From assembly GCA_002352105.1 (NCBI GenBank), contig DEHV01000047.1:178669-212926 (forward strand): DNA of 34,258 nt, given 5' to 3'. The notes under the pieces are model-generated. The model was given only the letters and a program-made list of their open reading frames with translations, was not told the origin of the DNA and ran no database searches. Each line of letters opens with the position of its first letter. The stretch's first letter is position 1. Shown here piece by piece: positions 7,615 through 16,120 of the stretch. This DNA comes from Chitinophagaceae bacterium UBA2791 (lineage in GTDB: Bacteria > Bacteroidota > Bacteroidia > Chitinophagales > Chitinophagaceae). The translations under genes and the position numbers were made by a program.

Positions 7615-8211
7615 TTATTTCATGCTGTAATCCAGCGAATCGGCTATTTCTCCGCAGTTTAGCATTTTACTCCCAAAATAGGGATTCACAATTTCCGGTT
7701 TGTCGCTCAGCCAGTAAGCCCCCTTATTGTCGAAAGCCATGGGGCAATACTGGTAATATATTTTCTGCCCGTCGTACCGTACAATGCGGGTCAGGCTCCA
7801 GACAGCGTCGGTGATCACTTCAAATTCCTTTCTTTTGGCTTCAAGATCTTCGCCTGCCAGCACAGTATTGGCAGAGGTTTTTAAAGCCTCCATGTAATAG
7901 CGAACGGTTTCCTTAATGGTACCCGAGGTATCGCCGGAAATATCGTCGACCTTCAACTGTCCGGCGGCTTCGCCCAGCGATAGCGAGGAGGCATTGGCTT
8001 CGGCCGTATCGCTTTTTACCAATGCGTCTTTAAGCGTATAATAGGAGTTTAACAATTCATTATAGGACTGGTTAAAGGGTCTTGTATTGGAAGCAAGTTC
8101 CAGGGGCGTTCTGTTGTGTTCTTTACCGGGATTGTCTTTATCGCTAAACATCCGGTAAATGAAAAATGCGACAATGACGACAAGCAAAATGGGTAGGCCG
8201 TACCTTTTCAT
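7615..8211 (-). CDS. DUF3347 membrane-anchored protein, possible metal binder
   Basis: A 198-residue protein with one N-terminal membrane helix (about residues 5-21) and a DUF3347-type soluble domain outside. The C-terminal block YCPMAFDNKGAYWLSD and NPYFGSKMLNCGEI is the family hallmark. Its C156/M158 and M183/C186 pairs look like soft-metal ligands, and the domain is also found fused to or beside CusB-type copper efflux adaptors. The start is the ATG at 8209-8211. An in-frame ATG further upstream would add 18 residues but lies before the predicted promoter. It leads a two-gene operon with the TonB receptor. A role in copper or other metal handling is inferred from family and context only. 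Confidence 0.8.
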   Translation of the reverse strand: MKRYGLPILLVVIVAFFIYRMFSDKDNPGKEHNRTPLELASNTRPFNQSYNELLNSYYTLKDALVKSDTAEANASSLSLGEAAGQLKVDDISGDTSGTIKETVRYYMEALKTSANTVLAGEDLEAKRKEFEVITDAVWSLTRIVRYDGQKIYYQYCPMAFDNKGAYWLSDKPEIVNPYFGSKMLNCGEIADSLDYSMK

Positions 8212-8226
8212 AAGCCAAAATTTTTT

Positions 8227-8234
8227 CAAAGGTA
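8227..8234 (-). promoter_or_regulatory. -7 box for the DUF3347-receptor operon
   Basis: The minus strand reads TACCTTTG, an exact TAnnTTTG match, about 15 bases before the ATG at 8211. It rules against the longer upstream start. Confidence 0.55.
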
Positions 8235-8264
8235 ACAGATAAAAAGTATCCCATTCGATTGTCA

Positions 8265-8272
8265 TACTTTTG
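8265..8272 (+). promoter_or_regulatory. -7 box for the ABC-F gene
   Basis: TACTTTTG matches TAnnTTTG exactly, 32 bases before the ATG at 8305. It lies back to back with the leftward -7 box at 8227-8234, giving a compact divergent promoter. Confidence 0.55.
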
Positions 8273-8304
8273 CGTCGCCGTTAAATAAATATGCGCTTTT
8301 TAAT

Positions 8305-10329
8305 ATGTTGGCAGGATTAACAAATGTAACGTTCGAATTTGGGGCCAGGGTGATTGTGGAAAATGCGACCTGGCATATACAGCCGAATGAAAGGATCGGT
8401 TTGATCGGCTATAACGGAACCGGTAAATCCACCCTTTTGAAGGTTTTTGTGGGCGAATACCTGCCTTCGGCGGGAACGGTGGAAAGAAGCCGTAATACCT
8501 CCATAGGGTACCTGCACCAGGATCTGCTGAGCTTCGAAAGCGGGGAGTCCATCCTGCAGGTGGCCCTGGGCGCCTTTGAAAACGTGCTGGCGCTGGAAAA
8601 GGAAATAGAAACGCTGGGTAAACAGCTGGAGAATGCTCCTCCCGATTCTGCCGAGCAGGAAGCTGCCCTTCACCTGTATAGCGAGAAGCTTCATGAAATG
8701 GAAACGCTCGACGGTTATAATATCCATCATAAAACAGAGGAGGTTTTGCAGGGATTGGGGTTTTCCAACGCCGATCTCCAACGTCCTTTTACGGAGTTTA
8801 GCGGAGGATGGCGAATGCGGGTATTGCTGGCAAAAATGATATTGCAGCAACCCGATCTTTTGTTGCTGGATGAACCGACCAACCACCTCGACCTCCCCTC
8901 CATCGAATGGTTGGAAAAATATCTGCAACATTACCAGGGGGCCGTGGTGATCGTAAGCCACGACAAGTATTTTCTCGACAGGATGGTCACCAAGATCATA
9001 GAGCTGTACCAGCGGCAGCTGCATGTGTACAATGGCAATTATTCTTACTACGAGACCGAAAAGCAACAAAGGATAGAGCTTCAGCAAAGGGCATTCGAGA
9101 ACCAGCAGGAATTTATCCGCCAGCAGGAGCGCTTTATAGAACGTTTCAGGGCTAAGGCCAGCAAGGCGGCCGCGGCGCAGAGCGCGATCAAGCGGCTGGA
9201 TAAGATAGAGCGACTGGAAGACGCGGCGCTGGAAAGACCGGATATCCGGATCAATTTCCGGATCGATAAGGTTCCCGGGAGAACGCTGGTCGCCTTAAAT
9301 GGCGTCACCAAAGAATTCGGGGATCTTACGATCGTGGAAGACGCTTCCGCAGAGATCAACCGGGGAGATAAGATCGCGCTGATCGGCGCGAATGGAAAGG
9401 GTAAATCCACCATGCTCCGGATCATCGCGGGAACCGAAAGCTTTACCGGCGAAAGGAAATGGGGACATAATGTAGAGGAGAGCTTCTATGCCCAGCACCA
9501 GATGGAAGCCCTGAACATCAACAATACCGTATTGGATGAAATGAGGTTGTGCGGCAGCCAGCAAACCGACCAGGAGCTGAGGACCCTGCTGGGATGCTTC
9601 CTGTTCAGCGGCGATGATGTGGAGAAAAAGATACGCGTTTTGAGCGGAGGCGAAAAAGCGAGGGTGGCCCTTGCCAAGACCATGGTGAGCAAGGCCAATT
9701 TCCTGTTGCTCGACGAGCCTACCAATCACCTGGACATGCACTCCTGCGAGCTGCTCATAGAGGCGCTGAACAAATACCAGGGCAGCATGATCATCGTCAG
9801 CCATGACCGCTTTTTCATATCCAGGACGGCCAATAAGATATGGGAGATCGACGATCACAAGATCAGAGAGTTTGTAGGAACATACGACGAGTGGGCGGAT
9901 TGGAAAGAAAGAAGCCTGAAGGCGGAACAGAAAAACAATAAACCCAAAAAGGAAAAATCCGCCGGGGGAACGCAGGTTGCGGAGATACAGCGCGGCCCGG
10001 GAGCGGATACCGCTCCCGCCGGTAATCAGCAATCGCCGGCAGCCGCGGCGAAACCTGCGACCAGGCCGATCGATAAAGAACTTAAGAAAGAGCTGCAGAA
10101 ACAGCAACGGATATTCCAGGAAACAGAATCCAGGATCGCTGCCGCGACCGAAAGCAGGGATAAGCTTGAAGCAGCGCTGAGCGATCCGGATACCTATTCG
10201 GATAAGGATAAATTTGCCGCTACGGAAACAGAATATAAAAACGCAAACGCAACATTGGAAAAGCTGAACAAGGAATACGAAAAGATTTTTGAAAAAATAA
10301 TGGAACTGGAAGCGAAGATTAATGCTTAG
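8305..10329 (+). CDS. ABC-F family ATPase (Uup/EttA-like)
   Basis: A soluble twin-cassette ATPase of the class that acts on the ribosome, with no membrane segment. Cassette 1 has Walker A GYNGTGKS (35-42), signature FSGGWR (165-170) and Walker B LLLLDEPTNHLD near 186-196. Cassette 2 has GANGKGKS (361-368), LSGGE (446-450) and LLLDEPTNHLD near 467-477. Between them lies the charged interdomain linker (about 250-325) that contacts tRNA and the ribosome in this family. A low-complexity stretch and a charged coiled-coil C-terminal domain (about 580-674) resemble Uup. Length is 674 residues. The exact subgroup cannot be settled by eye. The patatin gene follows 6 bp later, so the two are probably cotranscribed. 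Confidence 0.93.
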   Translation: MLAGLTNVTFEFGARVIVENATWHIQPNERIGLIGYNGTGKSTLLKVFVGEYLPSAGTVERSRNTSIGYLHQDLLSFESGESILQVALGAFENVLALEKEIETLGKQLENAPPDSAEQEAALHLYSEKLHEMETLDGYNIHHKTEEVLQGLGFSNADLQRPFTEFSGGWRMRVLLAKMILQQPDLLLLDEPTNHLDLPSIEWLEKYLQHYQGAVVIVSHDKYFLDRMVTKIIELYQRQLHVYNGNYSYYETEKQQRIELQQRAFENQQEFIRQQERFIERFRAKASKAAAAQSAIKRLDKIERLEDAALERPDIRINFRIDKVPGRTLVALNGVTKEFGDLTIVEDASAEINRGDKIALIGANGKGKSTMLRIIAGTESFTGERKWGHNVEESFYAQHQMEALNINNTVLDEMRLCGSQQTDQELRTLLGCFLFSGDDVEKKIRVLSGGEKARVALAKTMVSKANFLLLDEPTNHLDMHSCELLIEALNKYQGSMIIVSHDRFFISRTANKIWEIDDHKIREFVGTYDEWADWKERSLKAEQKNNKPKKEKSAGGTQVAEIQRGPGADTAPAGNQQSPAAAAKPATRPIDKELKKELQKQQRIFQETESRIAAATESRDKLEAALSDPDTYSDKDKFAATETEYKNANATLEKLNKEYEKIFEKIMELEAKINA

Positions 10330-10335
10330 CAAGCC

Positions 10336-12573
10336 ATGAGATCCTTGATCACGATACCGTTCTTTCTGACCTTGTTTCATCTTTCCCTTGCCCAACATGC
10401 GCAACAGCGCCCGCGCATAGGCCTGGCCTTAAGCGGAGGCGGCGCCAAAGGCCTTGCGCATATCGGCGTATTAAAGGCCTTCGATTCCGCCGGGATCAAG
10501 ATCGACTATATAACAGGCACCAGTATGGGCGCTGTCATCGGCTCCCTGTATGCCATCGGGTATTCGGCCAACGATATAGAAAAGATGTCAAAAAAGATCG
10601 ATTGGGACGTGATGCTGTCTAACCAGTCTTCCCTCCGCGGGTTTGTTATGGAAGAAAAAGAAGAGTATGGAAGATATGCGGTGGAGCTCCCCTGGGTTAA
10701 GCGTAAGTTCCGGCTTCCGGCAGGAGTGCTGGAGGGCGAGGAATTGTGGTTGAAATTCGCGGAGCTTTTTTTCCCTGTATATAACGTAAAAGATTTTAGC
10801 CGGTTCGCCATACCTTTTAAATGTATCAGCGCCGACGTGGTCACCGGCGAAGCCGTGGCCTCCGATAGCGGCGATATTGTAACCGCTATCCGATCGAGCA
10901 TTGCCATCCCTACCCTGTTCACGCCGGTGGAAATCAATGGGCGCATGTTGATCGATGGCGGCGTAGTAAGGAATTTTCCCGTAAAAGACGTGAGGGAGAT
11001 GGGCGCCGATATTGTCGTCGGAAGCCATACGGCAACGGGACTGCTGCCCAAAGAGAAAGTTTCCAGCGCCCTCCAGGTGCTGATGCAGATCGCTTTTTTT
11101 AATGAAATCGCCGGTAATAGAAATGAAGAGCCGCTCTGCGATATTTATGTGAGGATACCGCTGGATAACTATTCCATGGCCAGTTTCAACAGGGCCGAAG
11201 AGATACTTGAGGCAGGGATAGAAGAAGGGAGAAAGTTATATCCGGGATTGAAGCAATTAAAGGATTCGCTGGACCGGATCTACGGCGAGGATACCCGGCC
11301 GGCCAAGACGCTTCCCAAAGTGGATTCAATAAAGATCTCTTCCATCGAAATAACGGGATTGGAAAAAACCACTTTTGAATTTTTTGATCATATGATGGGG
11401 TTTGAAAAAGGGAAATATTATACCTCTGAGCAGCTTTCAAAAATGATCAGAAGGGTTTTCGGCACCCGGTATTATTCGCGTATCAAGTATGAGCTGATCC
11501 CCCGGTCCGACGGATCAGTGACCGTTGTTTTTGACGTGGTGGAGAACCCGATAAGCTTTGCCAAACTGGGCGTTCATTACAATAAGTATACGGGCATCAG
11601 CCTGATCGGCAATCTTACCACGCGGAATTTATTTCTCCCGCATTCCCGGAGCCTGGTTACGCTGAACATCGGCCAGAACTTCCGCGTCCGCACGGAACAT
11701 CTTCAATACCTGGGAAGGGGAAAAAAGATCGCCCTGATAGCGGGCATGCAATACGATCGCCTGGACATGACCACTTACGACAGGTTCCGGAAAGACGGCC
11801 TATACGGCGCGCAGGTATTCAAGGCCGACGGGAAATTTGAATATTCGGCCAACAGGAAATTTACGGTCGGCGCCGGAACGCGGTTTGAATGGATAAGGTA
11901 CAGTCCTTCCATTCAGTCTGTTTTTGAGATAGCGGGGAAAAATAATTTCGTTACGAGCTATGGCTTTTTTGCGGTCAATACGCTCAACAAAAGCGTATAT
12001 CCTAACCGTGGCATAAAAATAGAAGGAGAATTGGGCGCTGTTTATGATCAACATCCCCGTTTGAAGTTCTACTCTGCGGGCGAGCCCATTACAAATCCTG
12101 ATTCCATCGGTATCTCGTATGATAACTACCAGCGAGCTATCCTCAATAGCGAAGCCTATCTTCCTCTGTCTTCCAGGTGGACCTTAACCGGGCTTTTCCA
12201 GGGGGGGATCAATTTCAGCTACCGGCAGAGCATTTTAAATGATTTCAGCGTCGGCGGACTATCCAGGCTTTTCCGCAACCAGGTCTTGTTTGCCGGTCTG
12301 GATGAGAATACGATCAATACGTCCAGCGTAGCCGCGTTACAGTTTGGATTGCGGTATGAGCTATACAACAACCTGTACGCCATTGCCCGCGCCAATGGTT
12401 TGGTAAACAATTTTGTCAGCGTTAACAATATCCTGCAGAAGCCCAATTTCCTTTCGGGGTATGCCCTTACCCTGGGCTATAATTTTGCTTTGGGTCCTTT
12501 TGAGATAAGCACGATGTTCTGCGATCAGTCTAAAAAATTAAGGTCTTATATCAACCTGGGGATCTCTTTTTAG
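10336..12573 (+). CDS. Secreted patatin phospholipase with POTRA and outer-membrane barrel
   Basis: The 745-residue protein has a signal peptide (1-19, SLAQ). The patatin domain (about 26-310) has the oxyanion loop GGGAKG (34-39), the nucleophile elbow GTSMG with S63, and the catalytic DGG with D207, so the Ser-Asp dyad is intact. A POTRA-like module covers about 330-410 (SIKISSIEITGLEKTTFEFF, then KMIRRVFGTRYYSRIKY). A BamA-type barrel runs to the terminal phenylalanine (INLGISF). This is the layout of PlpD/FplA-like type Vd autotransporters. The expected role is lipid hydrolysis at the outer membrane or cell surface. Substrate and topology are inferred. Confidence 0.9.
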   Translation: MRSLITIPFFLTLFHLSLAQHAQQRPRIGLALSGGGAKGLAHIGVLKAFDSAGIKIDYITGTSMGAVIGSLYAIGYSANDIEKMSKKIDWDVMLSNQSSLRGFVMEEKEEYGRYAVELPWVKRKFRLPAGVLEGEELWLKFAELFFPVYNVKDFSRFAIPFKCISADVVTGEAVASDSGDIVTAIRSSIAIPTLFTPVEINGRMLIDGGVVRNFPVKDVREMGADIVVGSHTATGLLPKEKVSSALQVLMQIAFFNEIAGNRNEEPLCDIYVRIPLDNYSMASFNRAEEILEAGIEEGRKLYPGLKQLKDSLDRIYGEDTRPAKTLPKVDSIKISSIEITGLEKTTFEFFDHMMGFEKGKYYTSEQLSKMIRRVFGTRYYSRIKYELIPRSDGSVTVVFDVVENPISFAKLGVHYNKYTGISLIGNLTTRNLFLPHSRSLVTLNIGQNFRVRTEHLQYLGRGKKIALIAGMQYDRLDMTTYDRFRKDGLYGAQVFKADGKFEYSANRKFTVGAGTRFEWIRYSPSIQSVFEIAGKNNFVTSYGFFAVNTLNKSVYPNRGIKIEGELGAVYDQHPRLKFYSAGEPITNPDSIGISYDNYQRAILNSEAYLPLSSRWTLTGLFQGGINFSYRQSILNDFSVGGLSRLFRNQVLFAGLDENTINTSSVAALQFGLRYELYNNLYAIARANGLVNNFVSVNNILQKPNFLSGYALTLGYNFALGPFEISTMFCDQSKKLRSYINLGISF

Positions 12574-12717
12574 ATGGGGGAAATTTTTATTTCCGCGCAG
12601 TATGAATGTATTTACCTTTATCCTATGTTCGCATTGAAATTCAAATCTTGCCGGCTTCAATCGGACGCTAAGTGGTATATTCATTATTTTTTCTATTAAA
12701 ATTTAAACCTGCGACCA

Positions 12718-13506
12718 ATGGTCTTCCCGGATTTTGCCGATCCTTCAGTTTGGATAAGCCTTCTTACGCTCAGTTTTCTTGAGATCATACTTGGAATAGA
12801 TAATATCATCTTTATTTCCATCGTATCCAACAAGCTGCCCGAAGCGCAGCAGAGAAGAGCCCGTAATGTAGGCCTGACGCTGGCCATGATATTCCGCATC
12901 ATGCTGCTGCTTGCGATTACCTCTATCATAAGACTTACAAAGCCCGTATTTACCATTGACTTTATACCCCAGGATAGCGGCGAGCCGCTGGGGATAAGCT
13001 GGAAAGACATTATCCTGATTGCCGGCGGTCTTTTCCTGCTGGTAAAAAGCACGCTGGAGATTCACCACAAGCTGGAAAGGCCCGGAGGCAATGCTGCGGC
13101 GACGGGAAAAGCCGTTTATGACACGCTGGGATCGGTGATCGTGCAGATCATCCTCGTGGACGCGGTGTTTTCATTTGATTCGATCCTTACGGCGATCGGG
13201 CTGGTAGACAATGTGATGGTGATGATCATTGCCGTGGTGATCTCCATGATGGTGATGCTTGCTTTCTCCGGCGCGATCAGTCGCTTTATCAATAATCATC
13301 CCACCCTGCAGATGCTGGCGCTGGCCTTTCTTATCGCTATCGGCATATTGCTTATTGCCGAAGGGTTCCACCAGAAGATCAGCAAAAATTACATCTATTC
13401 GGCTATCGCTTTCTCGTTGATCGTGGAGCTGCTGAATATGAGGTTAAGGAGAAATAGCGATTCTATAAAACTGAGCAATAGCCCCGAAGAACAGAAAAAA
13501 TCTTAA
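12718..13506 (+). CDS. TerC family integral membrane protein
   Basis: A 262-residue membrane protein with about seven helices. Family signatures are LTLSFLEIILGIDNIIFISI in helix 1 and IILVDAVFSFDSILTAIGL in the second half. They place paired acidic residues within the membrane, as in TerC/Alx proteins linked to manganese export and tellurite resistance. A long charged loop with GGNAAATGKAV separates the halves. The MFS transporter starts 7 bp downstream, so they form an operon. A weak -7-like box (TACCTTTA, 12613-12620) lies about 100 bp upstream. Metal export is the family expectation, not shown here. Confidence 0.9.
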   Translation: MVFPDFADPSVWISLLTLSFLEIILGIDNIIFISIVSNKLPEAQQRRARNVGLTLAMIFRIMLLLAITSIIRLTKPVFTIDFIPQDSGEPLGISWKDIILIAGGLFLLVKSTLEIHHKLERPGGNAAATGKAVYDTLGSVIVQIILVDAVFSFDSILTAIGLVDNVMVMIIAVVISMMVMLAFSGAISRFINNHPTLQMLALAFLIAIGILLIAEGFHQKISKNYIYSAIAFSLIVELLNMRLRRNSDSIKLSNSPEEQKKS

Positions 13507-13513
13507 TATACAT

Positions 13514-14719
13514 ATGAAGACGACCACCGGCGCGCTCCTGTCGCTCATGATGTTCCTGGAATATTTTGTTTGGGGATCCTGGTATGTGACCATGGGCACC
13601 TATATGGGCGAACGCCTGCAGTCTACCGGCGTGCAGATAGGCGCAGCTTACAGCGCGCTGGCGGTGGCGACGATGATCTCTCCATTTGTTATCGGGATGG
13701 TTGCCGATCGTTTTTTTGCAGCCCAAAAGCTGATGGGCATACTGCATTTGCTGGGCGCGGCGCTATTGTATTCAGCAACGCTGGTTAACGGCAATACCGT
13801 ATTTTACTGGGTTATTCTTTTTTATTCGTTGCTGTATATGCCCACCATCGCCTTATCGAATAGTATTGCTTTCAGCCAGATGAACGACCCCGGTAAGCAG
13901 TTTCCCTGGATCAGGGTATTTGGAACCATCGGCTGGATTGTCGCCGGATGGCTGATTGGCTATCTGTCCATCGAAAAGACCTCGCATACGTTTATGATGG
14001 CGGCGGGGGTTTCTGCTGTTCTGGGCCTGCTGAGCTTTACGCTTCCGGATACGCCGCCGAAAGACAGGGGGGCCAGTACCTCCATTTCGAAAGCGCTGGG
14101 GACGGAAGCGGTGATCCTGTTCAGGAACAGATCGTACCTGGTGTTTTTTATCGCCGCTATCCTGATCTGTATCCCGCTGGCCTTTTATTACGGATTTGCT
14201 AATGTATTTCTCGTGGAAAAGGGAATGGAGAATGCCGCCGGCAAAATGATCATGGGACAGATGTCGGAAGCCATATTTATACTGGCCATCCCCTTCCTCT
14301 TCAATCGCATCGGCGTCAAGAATATGCTGATCATTGGCATGGCCGCCTGGACGCTCCGGTATGTCGCTTTTGGATATGGCGATACCGGCGCTCATTTGTG
14401 GATGCTGTATGCCGGCATCGTTCTTCATGGTATATGCTATGATTTCTTCTTTGTTACAGGGTACATGTATACGGAGAAAATTGCCGGGGAAAAGGTTAAA
14501 AACGCTGCGCAGGGCTTGTTTACCTTTGCCACCTATGGGTTGGGCATGATGATCGGCTCCTGGTTCTCGGGCTTTGTGGTGGATAATTTCAAAACAGGTG
14601 AAACGCACGACTGGCTTAAGGTATGGCTTACGCCCGCCGCTATTGCCCTGGCTGTGCTCATCTATTTTATCCTTTTTTTCAGGGAGAAAAAATCCGTTCC
14701 CGCTGCGAATAATGTCTAG
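13514..14719 (+). CDS. MFS transporter, nucleoside:H+ symporter (NupG-like) family
   Basis: A 401-residue permease with about twelve hydrophobic segments in two halves. The N-terminus (LMMFLEYFVWGSWYVTMGTYM) and the segment PTIALSNSIAF are typical of the NupG/XapB-like nucleoside symporters common in Bacteroidota. In this phylum such genes often sit beside Gfo/Idh/MocA oxidoreductases in sugar-derivative loci, as here, so the real substrate may not be a nucleoside. It starts 7 bp after terC. The oxidoreductase gene follows after 95 bp. Transporter identity is firm, substrate is not. Confidence 0.87.
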   Translation: MKTTTGALLSLMMFLEYFVWGSWYVTMGTYMGERLQSTGVQIGAAYSALAVATMISPFVIGMVADRFFAAQKLMGILHLLGAALLYSATLVNGNTVFYWVILFYSLLYMPTIALSNSIAFSQMNDPGKQFPWIRVFGTIGWIVAGWLIGYLSIEKTSHTFMMAAGVSAVLGLLSFTLPDTPPKDRGASTSISKALGTEAVILFRNRSYLVFFIAAILICIPLAFYYGFANVFLVEKGMENAAGKMIMGQMSEAIFILAIPFLFNRIGVKNMLIIGMAAWTLRYVAFGYGDTGAHLWMLYAGIVLHGICYDFFFVTGYMYTEKIAGEKVKNAAQGLFTFATYGLGMMIGSWFSGFVVDNFKTGETHDWLKVWLTPAAIALAVLIYFILFFREKKSVPAANNV

Positions 14720-14814
14720 CAGGCGTTTTCCGCGGGAGATGCGCGACCGGGTATACGGGCTTATCGTTCCGGCGCTCAATTGTGAACTATTTTATAACTT
14801 ACTCAAAAAAAGAC

Positions 14815-16014
14815 ATGCAAAAAATAGCAATGCTTGGTTCGGGGTTCATCGGAAGGTTTTATGCCGATTCCCTGGTAGGTCAGAGAAGCAAGGATAAGAT
14901 CGTAACCATTTATTCCCGCAGGGAAGAAAGCGCAAAGAAATTTGCCGAAGATTACCAGGTTGCCCACTGGACCACGAAAATGGAAGATGCCATCGCCCAC
15001 CCCGAGGTAAGTATCGTATGTATCTCCCTTCCCAATCATATTCACGAGGAGGCGGTAATGCTGTGTTGCAAACACAAAAAAGCGGTGATCACCACCAAAC
15101 CGCTGGGGCGCAATGCCGAAGAGGCTTTACGTATGTTGAAGGCGGTGGAGGAAGCGGGTATTTTTAACGGTTACCTCGAGGATCTTGTGTATACCCCGAA
15201 GTTCATTAAATCGCTGGAAAGCGTTAAGAACGGGGCTATCGGAAGGGTGTTGTGGTCAAAATCGAGGGAGGCGCATCCCGGCCCCCATAGCGACTGGTTC
15301 TGGGATATGGAGAAAGCAGGGGGAGGATGTATACTCGACCTGGGATGTCATTGCGTGGAGATATCCAGGAATTTTATTGGCAAGGATATCAGGCCGGTGG
15401 AAGTGATGTGCTGGGCCGATACGCAGGTTAAGCCTATTGAAGCGGAAGACCATGCGATCGGCCTGGTGAAATATGAAAACGGCGCGATCGGCCAGTTCGA
15501 GGTTAGCTGGACCTTCCGCGGGGGACTGGACCTCCGCGACGAGGTGATGGGCACGGAGGGAACGATATGGATGAATAATTTTCTAAGGACCGGACTTGAA
15601 ATGTTTACCACAGGAAAGGGCGCCGACTATGTGGCGGAAAAGGCGGAAAGCAATACGGGATGGTTGTTTCCTGTGGGCGATGAACTGAATGACCTGGGGT
15701 ATAACCATATGTTTGCCGATATGTTCAACGCCGTTGAACAAGGCAGCGAGCCGCGCGAGACTTTTTATGACGGCTATATTGTGAATGCAATCCTGGACGC
15801 AGCCTATCTTTCGGCTAAAACAAAGCAATGGGAACCCGTTAAACTATCGGTCTGGCGCGGCCGGGAAGGCGTTGGAAAAGACAGCCATCTGGTGGAATAC
15901 GACGCTGAGCACTACCTGGTGAAAGACGAGGTCACGCATTATGGCGCGCGTAAGCTTATCCTCAAGCACAAAATAACGGGTAAGATCAGCGAAAGAGTAC
16001 TGGAGCAAAAATAA
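14815..16014 (+). CDS. Gfo/Idh/MocA family oxidoreductase
   Basis: An NAD(P)-dependent sugar or polyol dehydrogenase. The Rossmann fold begins at residue 1 with the nucleotide loop GSGFIG (8-13). The catalytic lysine motif, usually EKP, reads TKP here (T94-K95-P96). The substrate-domain motif GGGCILDLGCHCVEI supplies D175 and H179. I chose the ATG at 14815, which puts the Rossmann strand at the N-terminus. A GTG at 14782 would add eleven residues. The last 60 residues (from SVWRGREGVGKDS) form a basic, strand-like extension beyond the usual fold. No signal peptide is seen, so it acts in the cytoplasm, perhaps on what the upstream permease imports. Confidence 0.9.
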   Translation: MQKIAMLGSGFIGRFYADSLVGQRSKDKIVTIYSRREESAKKFAEDYQVAHWTTKMEDAIAHPEVSIVCISLPNHIHEEAVMLCCKHKKAVITTKPLGRNAEEALRMLKAVEEAGIFNGYLEDLVYTPKFIKSLESVKNGAIGRVLWSKSREAHPGPHSDWFWDMEKAGGGCILDLGCHCVEISRNFIGKDIRPVEVMCWADTQVKPIEAEDHAIGLVKYENGAIGQFEVSWTFRGGLDLRDEVMGTEGTIWMNNFLRTGLEMFTTGKGADYVAEKAESNTGWLFPVGDELNDLGYNHMFADMFNAVEQGSEPRETFYDGYIVNAILDAAYLSAKTKQWEPVKLSVWRGREGVGKDSHLVEYDAEHYLVKDEVTHYGARKLILKHKITGKISERVLEQK

Positions 16015-16041
16015 AGGAGGCGATTGCTCGATTTAAATAAG

Positions 16042-16064
16042 CAGCCCTTCCATAGAGAGGGCTG
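16042..16064. terminator. Hairpin between convergent genes, possible terminator
   Basis: CAGCCCT (16042-16048) and AGGGCTG (16058-16064) form a GC-rich 7-bp stem with a nine-base loop. It sits between the convergent oxidoreductase and phosphohexomutase genes. The flanks are AT-rich but lack a clean T run on either strand, so it is at best a weak bidirectional terminator. Confidence 0.45.
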
Positions 16065-16120
16065 GAATTAATTATTGCCCGGTTAGCATCTGCTTCCCGA
16101 AATGTTCAGCGCGTACACTA

